Assembly (NCBI RefSeq): GCF_000526695.1
Contig: NZ_JAGO01000012.1
Span: 124,001-188,000 of the forward strand
DNA: 64,000 nucleotides
Origin: Carnimonas nigrificans ATCC BAA-78
GTDB taxonomy: Bacteria > Pseudomonadota > Gammaproteobacteria > Pseudomonadales > Halomonadaceae
Direction: 5' to 3'
Below, piece by piece: positions 46,050 to 58,374 of this stretch (its first letter is position 1; the number at the start of each line of letters is the position of its first letter). Below the pieces are notes generated by a model. The model had not been told where the DNA came from and searched no databases. It saw only the letters and a program-made list of their open reading frames with translations. The position numbers were made by a program, and so were the translations under genes.

Positions 46050-47012
46050 ATGACCGCCAGGATTGCGTTTGTCTTCCCCGGTCAGGGTTCTCAGCATATT
46101 GGTATGCTGCGTGAACTGGCCGAGCGTTATAGTGTCGTTCGAAGCACATTTGAAGAAGCTTCTACTGCGTTGGGGTATAACCTGTGGCAGCTGGTGCAGT
46201 CGGGCAGTGCCGAAGAGCTCAATGCAACGGTAGTAACGCAGCCTGCGTTGCTGACCTCCAGCGTTGCCATCTGGCGCGTGTGGCAGGAGCTTGAGGGTGT
46301 TCGTCCTGAAGTGCTGGCCGGACATAGCCTGGGCGAATACAGCGCCCTGGTGTGCTCGGGAGCGATCAGCTTTGCCGATGGTGTCAGGCTGGTCAGACTG
46401 CGCGGTGAAGCGATGCAGTCAGCGGTGGCTGAAGGTGCTGGCGCCATGGCCGCTATCATCGGTCTGGATGACGCCAAGGTAGAAGCGGCCTGTGCCGACG
46501 CAGCTCAGGGGCAGATCGTTTCGGCAGTCAACTTCAATTCGCCCGGTCAGGTCGTGATTGCCGGTGAAGGTGATGCTGTCGAGCGCGCCATTGCCTTGTG
46601 CAAGGAAGCGGGTGCCAAGCGTGCGCTGCCGCTTCCTGTCTCTGTGCCTTCCCACTGTGAGCTGATGCGTCCGGCAGCCGAAAAGCTGGCTCAGGCGCTC
46701 AGCGATATCGACCTCAAGACACCGCGCTATCCGGTAGTGCAAAATGTCGATGCTGAAGTGCATCAGGACGTTGATGTACTGCGTGAGCGCCTTGTTGAGC
46801 AGCTTTATCGTCCGGTGCGCTGGTCATCCTGTGTGACCCGCATGGCCGAGAGCGGTGTTGAAGTGTGCATCGAATGTGGTCCTGGCAAGGTGCTGACCAA
46901 CCTGAACAAGCGCATCGACCGCTCACTGGTAAGTTTGGCGGTGAACGATCCCGATAGTTTGAGCGCAGCGCTGGAGCGTGCGCGCAGCGAAGACTCAGAT
47001 AGCGAGCAGTAA
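46050..47012 (+). CDS. fabD: Malonyl-CoA:ACP transacylase
   Basis: Loads malonyl groups onto AcpP for fatty-acid elongation. 320 aa. N-terminal FVFPGQGSQHIGML, the nucleophilic Ser93 in GHSLGEYSALV, the catalytic His in PVSVPSHCELM, and VQNVDAEVH. AAACGGAAGGA lies about 9 bases upstream of the ATG. The stop is one base from the fabG start. Confidence 0.97.
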   Translation: MTARIAFVFPGQGSQHIGMLRELAERYSVVRSTFEEASTALGYNLWQLVQSGSAEELNATVVTQPALLTSSVAIWRVWQELEGVRPEVLAGHSLGEYSALVCSGAISFADGVRLVRLRGEAMQSAVAEGAGAMAAIIGLDDAKVEAACADAAQGQIVSAVNFNSPGQVVIAGEGDAVERAIALCKEAGAKRALPLPVSVPSHCELMRPAAEKLAQALSDIDLKTPRYPVVQNVDAEVHQDVDVLRERLVEQLYRPVRWSSCVTRMAESGVEVCIECGPGKVLTNLNKRIDRSLVSLAVNDPDSLSAALERARSEDSDSEQ

Positions 47013-47013
47013 C

Positions 47014-47757
47014 ATGACAAACGAAAGGAAAGTGGCGCTGGTCACAGGTGCGAGCCGTGGTATTGGTCGTGCGGTAGCCCGTCAATTGGGGCAGCAAGGC
47101 TATTACGTCGCAGGAACCGCGACCTCCGCCGAAGGTGCCGAGCGCATCTCCGCTGATCTGGCCGAGCAGGGCGTGGCTGGCGAAGGGTTCCAGCTACAGG
47201 TCAATGATCCTGACTCTATTGCAGCCGTACTGGAGCGCCTGACCAGTGAGCACGGTGCTCCGCTGGTGCTGGTAAACAACGCCGGTATCACTCGCGACAA
47301 CCTGCTGATGCGTATGAAGGAAGATCAGTGGGATGAGGTTATCGACACCAATCTGAAGTCTGTCTACCGCCTCTCCAAGGCATGCCTGCGTGGCATGACC
47401 AAGGCGCGCTTTGGACGTATCATCAACATCAGTTCAGTTGTCGCCACCTTGGGAAATCTGGGACAATCGAACTATGCTGCTGCGAAGGCGGGCATGGAAG
47501 GTTTCAGCCGTTCGCTTGCGCGCGAGATTGCATCACGTAATATCACCGTCAATTGTGTTGCCCCCGGCTTTATCGCCAGCGACATGACGGATGTGCTTCC
47601 TGAAGCACAGCGTGATGCGCTACTGGCTCAAATTCCGGTTGCCCGTCTTGGGCAGCCAGAAGAGATCGCAGCCGCAGTTGGCTTCCTCGCCAGCGATGCG
47701 GCGGGGTATGTCACCGGCGAGACGTTACACGTTAACGGCGGCATGAATATGCGATGA
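47014..47757 (+). CDS. fabG: 3-oxoacyl-[ACP] reductase
   Basis: NADPH-dependent reduction of 3-oxoacyl-ACP. 247 aa, short-chain dehydrogenase/reductase. Nucleotide-binding TGASRGIG, NNAGIT, and catalytic Ser141, Tyr154 and Lys158 (ISSVVATLGN, NYAAAKAG). GGYVTGETLHVNGGM is typical of the FabG C-terminus. The ATG at 47014 is one base after the fabD stop; the frame extends into fabD but upstream starts are not plausible. Confidence 0.97.
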   Translation: MTNERKVALVTGASRGIGRAVARQLGQQGYYVAGTATSAEGAERISADLAEQGVAGEGFQLQVNDPDSIAAVLERLTSEHGAPLVLVNNAGITRDNLLMRMKEDQWDEVIDTNLKSVYRLSKACLRGMTKARFGRIINISSVVATLGNLGQSNYAAAKAGMEGFSRSLAREIASRNITVNCVAPGFIASDMTDVLPEAQRDALLAQIPVARLGQPEEIAAAVGFLASDAAGYVTGETLHVNGGMNMR

Positions 47758-47849
47758 TCGAGAGCGGTGCTGTTGCGCCGTTCATTCGCGGTCTATAAAC
47801 TACCGTCAGTCTTTAAGGCGGATTACGTACCACTAGGAGCACAGACAAC

Positions 47850-48083
47850 ATGAGTACCATTGAAGAGCGCGTCAAAAAGGTTGTTGCCGAGCGTTTGAAC
47901 GTTAAAGAAGAAGAAATCCAGAACAGTTCTTCTTTCACTGAAGATCTGGGCGCCGACTCGCTCGACACTGTTGAGCTGGTAATGGCTCTCGAAGAGGAAT
48001 TTGATACTGAAATTCCTGACGAAGAAGCAGAAAAGATCACCACCGTGCAAGAAGCTATCGACTACATCAATTCTCATCAGTAA
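47850..48083 (+). CDS. acpP: Acyl carrier protein
   Basis: 77 aa, strongly acidic, four-helix carrier. The phosphopantetheine attachment Ser37 lies in [18 protein letters not shown]. It carries the growing acyl chains handled by FabD, FabG and FabF and also supplies LipB and PlsX in this window. A weak promoter-like pair (TTGCGC, 15 bases, TATAAA at 47794) upstream may give it a separate transcript, as is common for this abundant protein. CACTAGGAG precedes the start. Confidence 0.98.
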   Translation: MSTIEERVKKVVAERLNVKEEEIQNSSSFTEDLGADSLDTVELVMALEEEFDTEIPDEEAEKITTVQEAIDYINSHQ

Positions 48084-48105
48084 GACCTGATGTAGTCACC
48101 GGGCA

Positions 48106-48173
48106 GCGCCTTTCTGATGAAAGGCGCAGTCCGGTACGCGAAAACAGCCGCTCCAAGCAAGGGGCGGCTTTTT
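48106..48173 (+). terminator. Double stem-loop and terminator after acpP
   Basis: First a perfect 9-bp stem GCGCCTTTC/GAAAGGCGC with TGAT loop (48106-48127), then AGCCGCTCC/GGGGCGGCT with one wobble, loop AAGCAA, and TTTTT (48146-48173). The second is a good Rho-independent terminator and would reduce readthrough into fabF. Confidence 0.75.
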
Positions 48174-48504
48174 CATGTAATACGAATGCGTTTGATCGGG
48201 CATTGATAAATGCGCCCATGTACCTGAGGCATTGATGAAAAGTAATGGCTCAACCATCGCATTACTCGAAGATGGGGTATACTGGGGCCTTTGTATCATG
48301 CGTAATGCAGGCGAGAATCAAGCGCTTGCCGACGCTCGGGCAGGTCACCTGCCTTGCACGCTTGTCCTTTCGTACTTGCGCTGCGGTTTCAAGAGAGCGT
48401 TGTCGTGTGGTAGAACCGCGTGTGAATAGCTACCGATCCTGAGGTGCCGCTCGTTGGCATCAATCGCTAGCCAGCGCACCGCAAAATTCAGTTTGGAGGA
48501 AAGG
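48174..48504. other. Intergenic region before fabF
   Basis: 330 bases with no supported gene. A TATACT element near 48276 could be a -10 for fabF, but I see no good -35. The end carries the GGAGG of fabF. Confidence 0.35.
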
Positions 48505-49737
48505 ATGGCTCGAAGGAGAGTCGTGGTAACCGGTTTGGGAATGCTTACGCCGGTTGGAAACAACGTGGCAGATACCTGGTCAAGCATTGTTGCTGGCAAA
48601 AGTGGCATCGGCCCCATCGAGCACTTCGACGCGTCCACGTTCAAAACGCGTTTTTGTGGTGCGGTCAAGAACTTCGATGCGTCGCCCTTTATTGATCCCA
48701 AGGAAGCACGCAAGATGGATCTGTTCATCCAGTATGGATTGGCAGCCTCTGCGGAAGCGATCAAGGATTCGGGCATCGAGATATCCGAAGAGAACGCCCA
48801 CCGTATCGGTACCGCTATCGGTTCCGGGATTGGCGGCCTGCCGATGATCGAAGTCAACCATTCGGCGCTGCTTGATGGTGGGGCACGTCGCGTTTCTCCT
48901 TTCTTCGTGCCTGGCTCCATTGTGAACATGGTGGCGGGTAACCTGGCGATTCAGTACGGTCTGACCGGCCCCAATATTGCCATTGCAACGGCATGTACGA
49001 CAGGTACTCACAACATTGGCTACGGTGCTCGTACCATCGCCTATGGCGATGCCGACATCATGGTCTGCGGCGGTGCTGAAATGTCTTCGTCGCCGCTGGG
49101 TATCGGTGGCTTCTCGGCTGCCCGTGCGCTTTCTACCCGCAACGATGACCCGCAGGGAGCAAGCCGCCCCTGGGATCGCGGTCGTGATGGTTTCGTGCTT
49201 TCCGATGGTGCCGGTATCGTGGTGCTTGAAGAGTATGAACATGCAGTGGCGCGTGGCGCTAACATCTACGCCGAGCTGACCGGCTTTGGCATGAGCGATG
49301 ACGCCCATCACATTACTGCCCCCAACGGTGTGGGTGCAGAGATGGCGATGCGCAATGCCGTGCGTGATGCAGGCATTGATGCGGCTGACCTGCACTATAT
49401 CAATGCGCACGGTACTTCCACCAAGGCGGGTGACGTTGCTGAGAGTCAGGCAGTCGAGCGGGTCATGGGTGAAAGTGCCAAGAATGTGGCCGTCAGCTCT
49501 ACCAAGTCGATGATCGGTCATTTGCTGGGTGCTGCCGGCGCCGTCGAGGCCATTTTCTGCATTCTGGCGCTGCGTGATCAAATTGCGCCGCCCACCATCA
49601 ATCTTGATGATGTCGACGAAGGCTGTAACCTCGATTACGTGCCGCACAAGGCGCGCGAGATGAAAATCGACAACGCGCTCTCCAACTCCTTTGGATTTGG
49701 TGGGACCAACGGGTCGCTGCTCTTTAGTCGAGTGTAA
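48505..49737 (+). CDS. fabF: 3-oxoacyl-[ACP] synthase II
   Basis: Condenses malonyl-ACP with acyl-ACP in elongation, including the unsaturated branch. 410 aa. N-terminal [18 protein letters not shown]; catalytic Cys164 in [13 protein letters not shown], with His residues in [11 protein letters not shown] and the Lys/His of [15 protein letters not shown]-terminal [19 protein letters not shown] is five bases before the ATG at 48505. pabC begins two bases after the stop, so fabF, pabC and mltG probably share a transcript. Confidence 0.97.
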   Translation: MARRRVVVTGLGMLTPVGNNVADTWSSIVAGKSGIGPIEHFDASTFKTRFCGAVKNFDASPFIDPKEARKMDLFIQYGLAASAEAIKDSGIEISEENAHRIGTAIGSGIGGLPMIEVNHSALLDGGARRVSPFFVPGSIVNMVAGNLAIQYGLTGPNIAIATACTTGTHNIGYGARTIAYGDADIMVCGGAEMSSSPLGIGGFSAARALSTRNDDPQGASRPWDRGRDGFVLSDGAGIVVLEEYEHAVARGANIYAELTGFGMSDDAHHITAPNGVGAEMAMRNAVRDAGIDAADLHYINAHGTSTKAGDVAESQAVERVMGESAKNVAVSSTKSMIGHLLGAAGAVEAIFCILALRDQIAPPTINLDDVDEGCNLDYVPHKAREMKIDNALSNSFGFGGTNGSLLFSRV

Positions 49738-49739
49738 TC

Positions 49740-50594
49740 GTGGCCGTGCCAGCCGACGGAGACTACTCCCACGATGCCCCTGTTCCCTTTGATGACCGCG
49801 GGTTGTCATATGGGGATGGGGTATTTGAAACAGTGCTGGTACGCGATGGCTACCCCTTGTTGTGGCCATACCATTTGCGCCGCCTCCTGCACGGTTGTGA
49901 TCGCCTGGGCATTCCCCGGCCGTCACGTACCGAGCTTGAGGCGGCGTTTTCATGTACTGAGGGGCTGCACGTCAGCAAGCTGATCGTGACGCGCGGCTCG
50001 GGCGGGCGCGGCTATCTGCCTCCCGTCAATCCTGTGCCGCGCATCAGGTGGCGCACCACGCCTTTTGCTCCGCAACGTGCGCGCTGGCATGAAGGTATTG
50101 AGGTCAGGGTGTGCGCTACCCGTCTGGCGCGCCAACCGCTGCTGGCCGGTATCAAGCACCTGAATCGGCTGGAGAATGTGCTGGCACGTCAGGAGTGCGA
50201 TCCTGCACGCTATGCTGAAGGCATCATGCTGGATACCGAAGGCTGGGTAACTGACGCTACCTCGATGAATATTGCCTGGTTCGACGGCCATCAGTGGCTG
50301 ACGCCGATATTGGATGAATGTGGGGTCAACGGTACCCTGCGTGCCGCCCTGATCGAGAGCGGGGTGCTGCAAGAGCGCCGCTTGCATGGCGATGACCTCG
50401 GCACTCTCAAGGCGCTCTGCCTGTTCAATTCGGTACAGGGAGTATGGCCGGTAGCGGCCCTTTCTCAAGGGAAGCAGGTGTGGCGCTGGTCGCCGCAAGC
50501 GCCATCCATTGCGCTGCTGCGCGAGCCGGCCCTGGCCCTGTTGGGTTACGGGGCTGCTCAGCATGCAGGCGCCGATGGCGGAATCTCGAATTAA
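49740..50594 (+). CDS. pabC: 4-amino-4-deoxychorismate lyase
   Basis: A PLP enzyme that releases pyruvate from aminodeoxychorismate to give p-aminobenzoate for folate. 284 aa, class IV aminotransferase fold. DRGLSYGDGVFET at the N-terminus, the PLP Lys in GIKHLNRLENVLARQE, and EGWVTDATSMNIAW with GVNGTLR. The start is a GTG two bases after the fabF stop with no clear ribosome-binding site, suggesting coupled translation. Gene order fabF-pabC-mltG-tmk-holB matches E. coli and Pseudomonas. Confidence 0.94.
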   Translation: MAVPADGDYSHDAPVPFDDRGLSYGDGVFETVLVRDGYPLLWPYHLRRLLHGCDRLGIPRPSRTELEAAFSCTEGLHVSKLIVTRGSGGRGYLPPVNPVPRIRWRTTPFAPQRARWHEGIEVRVCATRLARQPLLAGIKHLNRLENVLARQECDPARYAEGIMLDTEGWVTDATSMNIAWFDGHQWLTPILDECGVNGTLRAALIESGVLQERRLHGDDLGTLKALCLFNSVQGVWPVAALSQGKQVWRWSPQAPSIALLREPALALLGYGAAQHAGADGGISN

Positions 50595-50609
50595 CACGCT
50601 GCTGGATAA

Positions 50610-53765
<3,156 letters not shown>

Positions 53766-53850
53766 CAAGGGCTGATTGCGCTGGCAATGGCTTCCTCCAG
53801 CTTCTTGCGCACCCTTCACTCGATCATGGTTATTTCTGGATTACCGCGTC

Positions 53851-54678
53851 ATGTTACTTTCTGATTCCGTTGCTGATGCACCGCTCAAGCAACTACACCT
53901 TGTCGATTCCCACTGCCACCTTGACCAGCTTGATCTGACGCCTTACGACGGCGACATTGATGCGGCCATTAACGCGGCCCGTGAAGCAGGGGTGGGGCGC
54001 ATTCTAGCCATGTCCACCCAGCCCAGCGATGTAGCCGAATTGACCGCGCTGTCTCGCCGTCATTCGATTGTTGAAGTGGCGCTGGGAGCGCATCCATTGC
54101 ATGTGATTGAGCAGGCGCCACAGTTCGAGGAGATGCTTGAACTGGTAGAGCGTTACGAGCCTGCTGCGATTGGCGAGATCGGGCTTGATTTCATGGATGA
54201 TGCGCCGGTTGTTCCCAAAGCGGTGCAGCTTGAGCGCTTCACTACCATGCTGAAACTATCGAGTGAGACCGAGCTGCCGGTCAGTGTGCATACCCGCAGC
54301 GCACGCAAGGAGACCCTCGAACTGATTGCACGCTATAGCCGTCCCGAGGTGGGGGGCGTGCTGCACTGCTTTACCGATGAGCTGTCGTTTGCACGGGAGG
54401 CCGTTGGACTGGGCTTCTATATCTCAATGTCGGGCATTGTCACCTTTAAAAGTGCGGCTAACGTGCGGGAGCTGGCGAAGGCCATTCCCCTTGATCGCCT
54501 GTTGATCGAAACCGATAGCCCGTGGCTGGCACCGGTGCCGTATCGCGGCAAGCCCAATGAGCCGAAACATGTTGGCAGAGTGGCCGATACCATCGCAGAG
54601 GTGCGTGGTATCAGCGTGGAAGAGGTAATCATGCAAACCAGCGCCAACTTCTACCGTCTTTTCTCGCGTATTCGCTGA
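53851..54678 (+). CDS. tatD: TatD-family metal-dependent deoxyribonuclease
   Basis: 275 aa. TIM-barrel hydrolase with all metal ligands: DSHCHLDQLD (HxH), EIGLDF, VHTRSA, LHCFTD and ETDSPWLAP. Family members show 3'-5' exonuclease activity; this form (following holB) resembles YcfH of E. coli. A TTG at 53776 would give a longer product; the ATG at 53851 leads into the expected family start after a short polar leader, so it is preferred. The ribosome-binding site is weak. The next gene begins six bases after the stop. Confidence 0.93.
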   Translation: MLLSDSVADAPLKQLHLVDSHCHLDQLDLTPYDGDIDAAINAAREAGVGRILAMSTQPSDVAELTALSRRHSIVEVALGAHPLHVIEQAPQFEEMLELVERYEPAAIGEIGLDFMDDAPVVPKAVQLERFTTMLKLSSETELPVSVHTRSARKETLELIARYSRPEVGGVLHCFTDELSFAREAVGLGFYISMSGIVTFKSAANVRELAKAIPLDRLLIETDSPWLAPVPYRGKPNEPKHVGRVADTIAEVRGISVEEVIMQTSANFYRLFSRIR

Positions 54679-54684
54679 GGCAGT

Positions 54685-56883
54685 ATGGCAGCTATCGAGG
54701 ACGCTCCCTGGCGAGCGCGGCTTACCCGTGAGCAACTGGCGGTGGTGGATCATGCCAGCGGCCATGCGCGTGTCTCTGCGGTAGCGGGAGCCGGTAAAAC
54801 ATCCACCATGGTCGCGCGCGTGCTCGAGCTGCTGGCCCGTGGTGCCAACCCTGATCGTATGCTGGTGCTGATGTTTAACCGCGCCGCTCGTGAAGCCTTT
54901 GCCCAGCGTCTCGCCGCTACCGCGCCGCGCGGTCAGCGCCTGCCGCAAGTACGCACCTTCCATTCTGTAGGGATGCGGCTATGCACCACGCTTGCGCGCA
55001 AGGGCGCTATTCCGGCCCGTCGCCTGCTTGATGCTGAATGGCAGCGCGAGCGCTTGGCGCGTCAGGCGGTTTCGTCGGTAAGGGATGAATTTCCCCATCT
55101 CAGTGAGCAAGCGCTGGAAACCGAACAGCTCGATACCTTCAGCCACTTCTGTGACCGGGTCAAGGGCGAGCTGGTGGCCCCCGAAGTGATGATTGAGCAG
55201 GACGATTTTGGCAATGAATCCTCCCACTTTCCTTCCGCCTATCGTCGTCAGGAGCAGCTTTACGCTGACCAGGGAGTGATGAGCTACGCTGACCTGCTGC
55301 ACCTTCCGCTCAGGGCGCTGGCGCGTGACAGCAGGCTGCGACAGCAGTTGGGTGGGTTTCTTGACCATCTAATCATTGATGAATATCAGGATATCAACGA
55401 AGCGCAGCTCAGGCTTTTGAGCGTGCTGGCCGCGCCCTATGGCGAAGTGATGGCGGTCGGCGATGCCAACCAGTGCATTTATGAATGGCGGGGCGCCAAG
55501 GCGGACGCCATGCTTGAGCGTTTCGAGCGCTATTTCGGTGCGCCCAGCGACTATCCGCTGTCGCATACCTTCCGTCATGGTCATGCGCTGGCACTGATGG
55601 CAAATCACGCGATTGCTGCCAACCAGCGTCGTCACCAGCAGCTAACGCTCGCTGCACCTGATAACCCCCATACGCGGCTTCATCATGCCCAGGGCAGTCG
55701 TGCTCTGGTTGAGACGCTTCAGCAATGGCGGGAACAAGGGCAGCCGCTACAGCAGGCGGCAGTGCTGGTGCGTAGCTGGGCGCTGACGGTACCGGTGCAG
55801 CTAGCGCTTATGCGTGCCAATATTCCGTTCCAGCTTGGGCGCGAAGAGCGTTTCGTGTTTCGGCTTCCTCTGGTGAGGGCCTTGGCGGGCTATCTTGAAG
55901 TGGCGCTAACGCCTGACCTGCTCGGTAGCGTGGAGCATCTGACGCTGCTTTTTGCCCAGCCAGCGACGTTCGTCAGTCGGGATCGTCTGGCAACGCTTTG
56001 CGAGCTGTTGGCACGCCATCAGCAATGGCCGGATGCCGATGCTGCGCCGCTGGCGGGGTTGCGCCCGTTTCAGGTGCGCACGCTGCGCAAGCGCTGGGAG
56101 CTGCTGAATGAGATTGCATCGAAGGGGCATTACCCCGCAGCCGAGCTGTTGTCGCAGGTGATTGATGGTCTCGATGCGCACAAGGTGTTGCGCAAGGCGG
56201 CAGCGCGTCGGGAGAAGGGGGATGAAGATATGCGGTTGCTCGATGTGTTGCTTGAGCAGGCGCAAGAGGCAGAAGGCGATACGCGCGCCTTTGTCGATCT
56301 GCTGCTGAAGCCGATGCAGGCGGATGCAGAGGGAGTGTCGATCTCGACCGTACATGGCGCCAAAGGGCTTGAGTGGCCGTTGGTGCTGGTGTGGGGGCTG
56401 AATGAAGAGGACTTCCCTCTATATAGCCGTGATGTGCCGCTGGCACCGGCTGCGCTGGAAGAAGAGCGGCGGCTTTTCTATGTCGCTACCACCCGCGCCC
56501 GTGACCGGCTGGTGATGCTCTCCGATGGGGGAGAGCGCCCGCCCAGTCGCTTTATCGACGAGACCGATTGGCAAAACTGCAACACGCTCTCTGCCATGCT
56601 GTATGGCGTGGAGCAGCACGCCCCTGAAGCGCCGCTGAAGGCAAGACATCCCGAGATCGTAAAGCGCTACCTTGCGCATATGGATGTTGTGCTGGAGGTG
56701 GTGCCAGCAAGTGATCCCAAGCATCGCTGGCAAAAGGGCGATCGTCTTGTTCACGACAGCTTTGGGCAGGGGGAAGTGGAGCGGGTCGAAGGTGAGGGTG
56801 AGCGCTGCCTGATAGAGGTGCGTTTTGCACGTGCCGGCAAGCGCCGACTGCTGGCCGCCAGAGCACCGGTGGCTCCGCTTTAG
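54685..56883 (+). CDS. UvrD-like superfamily 1A DNA helicase
   Basis: 732 aa. Motif I VSAVAGAGKTSTMVAR, LMFNRAAREAFAQRL, motif II IIDEYQDINEAQL, motif III GDANQCIYEWRGAKAD, motif V region ISTVHGAKGLEWPLVLV, and VATTRARDRLVMLSD (motif VI). A helical insert of about 90 residues separates the early motifs. The C-terminus ends with a small beta domain (GDRLVHDSFGQGEVERVEGEGE), similar to the Tudor-like ends of UvrD and PcrA. It is not obviously UvrD or Rep, and probably belongs to a less-studied branch. GAGG lies just before the ATG. A role in repair or replication is inferred. Confidence 0.88.
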   Translation: MAAIEDAPWRARLTREQLAVVDHASGHARVSAVAGAGKTSTMVARVLELLARGANPDRMLVLMFNRAAREAFAQRLAATAPRGQRLPQVRTFHSVGMRLCTTLARKGAIPARRLLDAEWQRERLARQAVSSVRDEFPHLSEQALETEQLDTFSHFCDRVKGELVAPEVMIEQDDFGNESSHFPSAYRRQEQLYADQGVMSYADLLHLPLRALARDSRLRQQLGGFLDHLIIDEYQDINEAQLRLLSVLAAPYGEVMAVGDANQCIYEWRGAKADAMLERFERYFGAPSDYPLSHTFRHGHALALMANHAIAANQRRHQQLTLAAPDNPHTRLHHAQGSRALVETLQQWREQGQPLQQAAVLVRSWALTVPVQLALMRANIPFQLGREERFVFRLPLVRALAGYLEVALTPDLLGSVEHLTLLFAQPATFVSRDRLATLCELLARHQQWPDADAAPLAGLRPFQVRTLRKRWELLNEIASKGHYPAAELLSQVIDGLDAHKVLRKAAARREKGDEDMRLLDVLLEQAQEAEGDTRAFVDLLLKPMQADAEGVSISTVHGAKGLEWPLVLVWGLNEEDFPLYSRDVPLAPAALEEERRLFYVATTRARDRLVMLSDGGERPPSRFIDETDWQNCNTLSAMLYGVEQHAPEAPLKARHPEIVKRYLAHMDVVLEVVPASDPKHRWQKGDRLVHDSFGQGEVERVEGEGERCLIEVRFARAGKRRLLAARAPVAPL

Positions 56884-57133
56884 CCTTTATCACAGGCTTT
56901 CTTCGGCATGGTGTAAAGCGGCCTTTGGCAGTTCCTTTAACTGAGCCGGGAACCCTCGACAAATCGCGCTATCAAAGGGAGAGTTTGGTCGTGGCGTGCT
57001 GATAAGGCATGCTACACTTGACTTCGACCATCGGAGGGCCAGAGGCGCTGTAAGACTGATGGTAGCGGGGGCGTTGGGTGATACTCCGCAATGCATGACT
57101 GTAACTTAACGCTCTCTTTGGAAATGCCAATTT

Positions 57134-57158
57134 GATAATGTTTTTCATTTGCATTATC
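57134..57158. promoter_or_regulatory. Fur-box-like element upstream of tolQ
   Basis: GATAATG and CATTATC face each other across 11 bases. The first 19 bases match the classic Fur box at 14 of 19 positions. The site ends 40 bases before the tolQ ATG in an AT-rich stretch (57115-57190). The preceding part of the gap after the helicase gene (56884-57114) shows nothing identifiable. Confidence 0.5.
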
Positions 57159-57198
57159 GTGCATTTAATTTTCTGACCATGATTTATAGAGATTGACC

Positions 57199-57900
57199 AT
57201 GAATGAATCGGTTTCATCGGACCACATGTCGATCATTTCGCTAGTCTCCCACGCGAGTGGCGTTGTGCAGATCGTAATGGCAATTCTATTGCTGTTCTCG
57301 ATCGTCTCCTGGGTGCTGATCTTCCGCAGAGGCTTTGCACTGCGGCAGGCGCGCTCCCAGTTTGAATCGTTCGAAAAACGCTTCTGGTCGGGGGTAGACC
57401 TCAATGAGCTGTATCGTGAAGTCCCCGAGCAGCCCGAAGGTGCCGCGCATCTGTTCCGTGCAGGTTTCCGGGAATTCAACCGGCTGCTGCCGAAGTCCAG
57501 TGATGACGGCGCAGTGCTGGGCGGCGTTGAGCGTTCGATGAGTGTCGCGCTGTCGCGTGAGGAATCTCGCCTCACCCAGAAGCTGCCGATTCTTGCTTCG
57601 ATTTCATCTTCCAGCCCGTACATTGGCCTGTTCGGCACGGTGTGGGGTATCATGGGCTCGTTCCAGTCGCTGTCACTCAGCCAGCAGGCGACACTCGCCA
57701 CGGTAGCGCCCTGGATCGCTGAAGCGCTGGTTGCGACTGCGATGGGTCTGTTTGCGGCCATTCCTGCGGTTATTGCCTACAACCGTCTCTCTTCCAACGC
57801 GGATGGTTTGATCGGACGTTACGAAAACTTCGCCGAAGAGTTCTATTCGATTCTGTATCGCAACTTGCATACCGGTCGCGTGCGCCGAGAAAACGCCTGA
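57199..57900 (+). CDS. tolQ: TolQ, proton-channel subunit
   Basis: With TolR forms the inner-membrane motor that uses the proton gradient to energise TolA. 233 aa, three membrane segments: about 20-40, then after a long cytoplasmic loop SSPYIGLFGTVWGIMGSF and ALVATAMGLFAAIPAVIAYNRL. The loop sequence FEKRFWSGVDLNELYREV resembles TolQ more than ExbB. An upstream TTG is in frame, but the ATG at 57199 follows AGAG at normal distance. Preceded by a Fur-like site; tolR begins ten bases after the stop. Confidence 0.92.
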   Translation: MNESVSSDHMSIISLVSHASGVVQIVMAILLLFSIVSWVLIFRRGFALRQARSQFESFEKRFWSGVDLNELYREVPEQPEGAAHLFRAGFREFNRLLPKSSDDGAVLGGVERSMSVALSREESRLTQKLPILASISSSSPYIGLFGTVWGIMGSFQSLSLSQQATLATVAPWIAEALVATAMGLFAAIPAVIAYNRLSSNADGLIGRYENFAEEFYSILYRNLHTGRVRRENA

Positions 57901-57910
57901 GGAGGTTGTC

Positions 57911-58342
57911 ATGCGTAGATCATTCTCACGCCGGGGCAAACGCAAGATCGCCAGTGAAATCAACGTCGTTCCCTTTATTGATGTGATGCTGGTGCTGCTG
58001 GTCATTTTCATGATTACGGCACCGATGATGAATCAGGGGGTCGATGTCGATTTGCCCCAGGCCAGCTCCAAGCCTATTGATAATGACACCACGCCGCTGA
58101 TTGTTTCGGTGGATCGCGACGGTCAGTACTTCCTCAGTCGTGACGGCCAGGACACTCAGGTAGCGCTGGATAGCCTGGGCGATGAAGTCAGGCAGGTACT
58201 GGCAGAGCATCCCAATACACCGGTAATGGTGCGGGGTGATAAAAATGTCTCTTACGGTCAGGTGATATCGCTGATGGGCAGTCTGCAAACCGCGGGCGTT
58301 CCCAATGTGGGCCTGGTATCCCAGCCTGGTAATGGCAACTAA
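57911..58342 (+). CDS. tolR: TolR/ExbD-family protein
   Basis: 143 aa. A basic N-terminus leads into one membrane helix, INVVPFIDVMLVLLVIFMIT, with the essential Asp24 (Asp23 in E. coli TolR). The periplasmic part begins QGVDVDLPQASSKPI and ends with the TolR-like VSYGQVISLMGSLQTAGVPNVGLVSQP. GGAGG lies seven bases upstream of the ATG. It acts with TolQ and the next gene product. Confidence 0.93.
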   Translation: MRRSFSRRGKRKIASEINVVPFIDVMLVLLVIFMITAPMMNQGVDVDLPQASSKPIDNDTTPLIVSVDRDGQYFLSRDGQDTQVALDSLGDEVRQVLAEHPNTPVMVRGDKNVSYGQVISLMGSLQTAGVPNVGLVSQPGNGN

Positions 58343-58374
58343 GTAATCAGTGAGTATTCCGCAGGGCAGATTCG

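Noticed and set aside
48580-49953. Long antisense frame (457 codons) opposite fabF
   Set aside because: It mirrors fabF codon structure in GC-rich DNA; no ribosome-binding site and His/Arg/Gly-rich composition typical of shadow frames.
57096-57112. CTGTAACTTAA resembling the core of an E. coli Ter site
   Set aside because: Alignment to the Ter consensus needs indels; one isolated copy is not evidence.
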